Shown: piece by piece, positions 6,664 to 7,902 of the stretch
Layout of the letters: every line of letters begins with the position of its first letter
Position numbering within the stretch: position 1 is the stretch's first letter
NCBI GenBank assembly: GCA_002435335.1
Contig: DJMI01000154.1
Location: 5,213 to 13,114 of the forward strand
Length of the DNA: 7,902 nucleotides
Source: Nitrosomonas sp. UBA6494
GTDB lineage: Bacteria; Pseudomonadota; Gammaproteobacteria; Burkholderiales; Nitrosomonadaceae
Direction: 5' to 3'
Notes under the pieces: model-generated
What the model saw: only the letters and a program-made list of their open reading frames with translations
What the model was told of the DNA's origin: nothing
Databases searched by the model: none
Position numbers and translations under genes: made by a program

Positions 6664-6721
6664 AGTGAAACTTCTGATTCTATCAAGAAGAATGGGCAAA
6701 GATTAAAATTTATTCAACGGT

Positions 6722-7902
6722 ATGCTTAAAATTTATAACTCAATCGTGCGGGAAAAACAAGATTTTGTTCCCATTACGCCTGGAAAAGTAAAAATTTACG
6801 TTTGCGGCATGACGGTTTACGATTATTGTCATTTAGGGCATGCAAGGGTTTTAGTAGTTTTTGATACCGTAATTCGCTGGCTTAAGGCAAATGGATTTGA
6901 TGTCAGCTATGTGCGTAATATTACCGATATCGATGACAAAATTATTAAGCGCGCTCTAGAAAACAATGAATCGATCGAAGAATTAACCGCACGATTCATT
7001 CAAGCGATGAACGAAGATGCTGCTGCATTAGCCGTTGTGACACCAAATTTTGAGCCGCGTGCGACAGACTATGTGGCTGAAATGATTGCAATGATCGATG
7101 TTTTAATGAATAAGAATCTTGCTTATCAGGCGAAAAATGGCGATGTTTATTATTCTGTGCATCATTTTCCAGGGTACGGCAAGCTGTCAGGCAAGTCATT
7201 GAATGATTTGCGCGCAGGTGAGCGCGTCGACGTGGATCTTTACAAAAAGGATCCGTTGGATTTTGTGCTATGGAAATCAACGAAACCGGGGGAACCCTTC
7301 TGGGAATCGCCCTGGGGCAGGGGGCGTCCAGGGTGGCATATCGAATGCTCGGCGATGAGCGAACAACTTCTCGGTATCCACTTTGATATTCATGGTGGCG
7401 GTCAGGATCTGCAATTTCCGCATCATGAGAATGAAATTGCGCAAAGTGAAGGGGCGCATGATCATCCTTTTGTCAATTATTGGATGCACAATGGATTTGT
7501 GCGTGTCGATAACGAAAAAATGTCCAAATCGTTGGGGAATTTTTTCACCGTTCGTGAAATTTTGAAGCTTTATCAACCGGAAGTCGTACGATTCTTTATT
7601 TTGCGTGCACATTACCGTAGTCCGCTTAATTATTCGGATCAACACCTCAAAGACACCAAACTTGCCTTGGATCGATTATATATCGCTTTAAAAGAAATCG
7701 ATTCAATAGACAAGGTATCCATCGATTGGAATAACCAATACGCCCAGAAATTCAAAACCGCAATGGACGACGATTTCAACACACCGGATGCAATCGCTGT
7801 TTTGTTTGAACTGGCCAGTGATATCAACAAAACGAATTCCAGGGAAAATGCCGGTTTATTGAAAGCGCTTGCTGCTCTTTTGGGGCTGTTGCAACAAAAT
7901 CC
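6722..7902 (+). CDS. cysS: Cysteinyl-tRNA synthetase CysS, 3'-truncated by window edge
   Basis: Class I aminoacyl-tRNA synthetase that charges tRNA-Cys with cysteine using ATP, in the cytoplasm. The frame is open from ATG 6722 to the window end without a stop: 393 complete codons of about 460 usual, so roughly 65-70 C-terminal residues are missing. Seen: the HIGH-type signature HLGH (37-40), KMSKS (266-270), and the active-site zinc ligands Cys28 (YVCGMTVYD), Cys209 (WHIECSAM), His234 and Glu238 (FPHHENEIAQSE), at the same positions as in E. coli CysS. RNITDIDDKIIKRA and GWHIECSAM are family hallmarks. The DALR anticodon-binding region starts near the end (MDDDFNTPDAIAVLFEL). The N-terminus MLKIYNS fits the family, but no strong ribosome-binding site precedes it. 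It is divergent from ppiA across 140 nt. Confidence 0.97.
   Translation, partial: MLKIYNSIVREKQDFVPITPGKVKIYVCGMTVYDYCHLGHARVLVVFDTVIRWLKANGFDVSYVRNITDIDDKIIKRALENNESIEELTARFIQAMNEDAAALAVVTPNFEPRATDYVAEMIAMIDVLMNKNLAYQAKNGDVYYSVHHFPGYGKLSGKSLNDLRAGERVDVDLYKKDPLDFVLWKSTKPGEPFWESPWGRGRPGWHIECSAMSEQLLGIHFDIHGGGQDLQFPHHENEIAQSEGAHDHPFVNYWMHNGFVRVDNEKMSKSLGNFFTVREILKLYQPEVVRFFILRAHYRSPLNYSDQHLKDTKLALDRLYIALKEIDSIDKVSIDWNNQYAQKFKTAMDDDFNTPDAIAVLFELASDINKTNSRENAGLLKALAALLGLLQQN

Noticed and set aside
6996..7830. Minus-strand frames across cysS
   Set aside because: The plus-strand cysS frame is continuous with all zinc ligands and both ATP-site signatures, so these are shadows.
1..7902. Mobile element, CRISPR, tRNA, phage or defence genes
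   Set aside because: No repeat array, transposase, integrase, terminal inverted repeats, tRNA-like cloverleaf or unusual composition was seen; nearly all the sequence is taken up by eight housekeeping genes.

Overview
This window is an ordinary chromosomal housekeeping region, most likely from a betaproteobacterium. The gene order folC - dedD-type SPOR gene - cvpA - purF - metZ is a known arrangement in Beta- and some Gammaproteobacteria (E. coli has folC-dedD-cvpA-purF; pseudomonads also carry metZ after purF). The moderately AT-rich composition and the protein sequences would suit a Nitrosomonas- or Methylotenera-like member of the Nitrosomonadales. That placement is inference; no rRNA or clade-specific marker is present.

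Layout: positions 1-5362 hold five plus-strand genes reading the same way. They are the 3' part of folC (5' end outside the window), a membrane-anchored SPOR-domain protein (dedD-like), cvpA, purF and metZ. Gaps grow along the row: 15, 50, 121 and 94 nt. The cvpA-purF gap contains a possible 32-codon small ORF whose ATG overlaps the cvpA stop. The purF-metZ gap contains a perfect 12-bp palindrome. From 5960 back to 5469 and from 6581 back to 5997 lie two minus-strand cyclophilin genes: ppiA with a signal peptide, followed by ppiB without one. A GC-rich hairpin with a T-run in the minus direction closes this pair in the gap facing metZ. A 140-nt divergent promoter region separates ppiA from plus-strand cysS (6722 onward), which runs off the 3' edge.

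How the genes work together: FolC makes folate polyglutamates, the one-carbon cofactors used in purine and methionine synthesis. PurF catalyses the first committed step of purine synthesis. CvpA is a membrane protein usually found beside purF. MetZ makes homocysteine from O-succinylhomoserine and sulfide. CysS charges tRNA-Cys. The SPOR protein is expected at the division septum. The two cyclophilins catalyse prolyl isomerisation on either side of the inner membrane.

Every gene is intact within the window, with family-typical lengths and active-site motifs. I found no mobile element, CRISPR array, RNA gene, toxin or defence cassette, and no evidence for a previously undescribed system. The most useful open points are the small ORF at 2453-2551, the palindrome before metZ, and the overlapping divergent promoters between ppiA and cysS.
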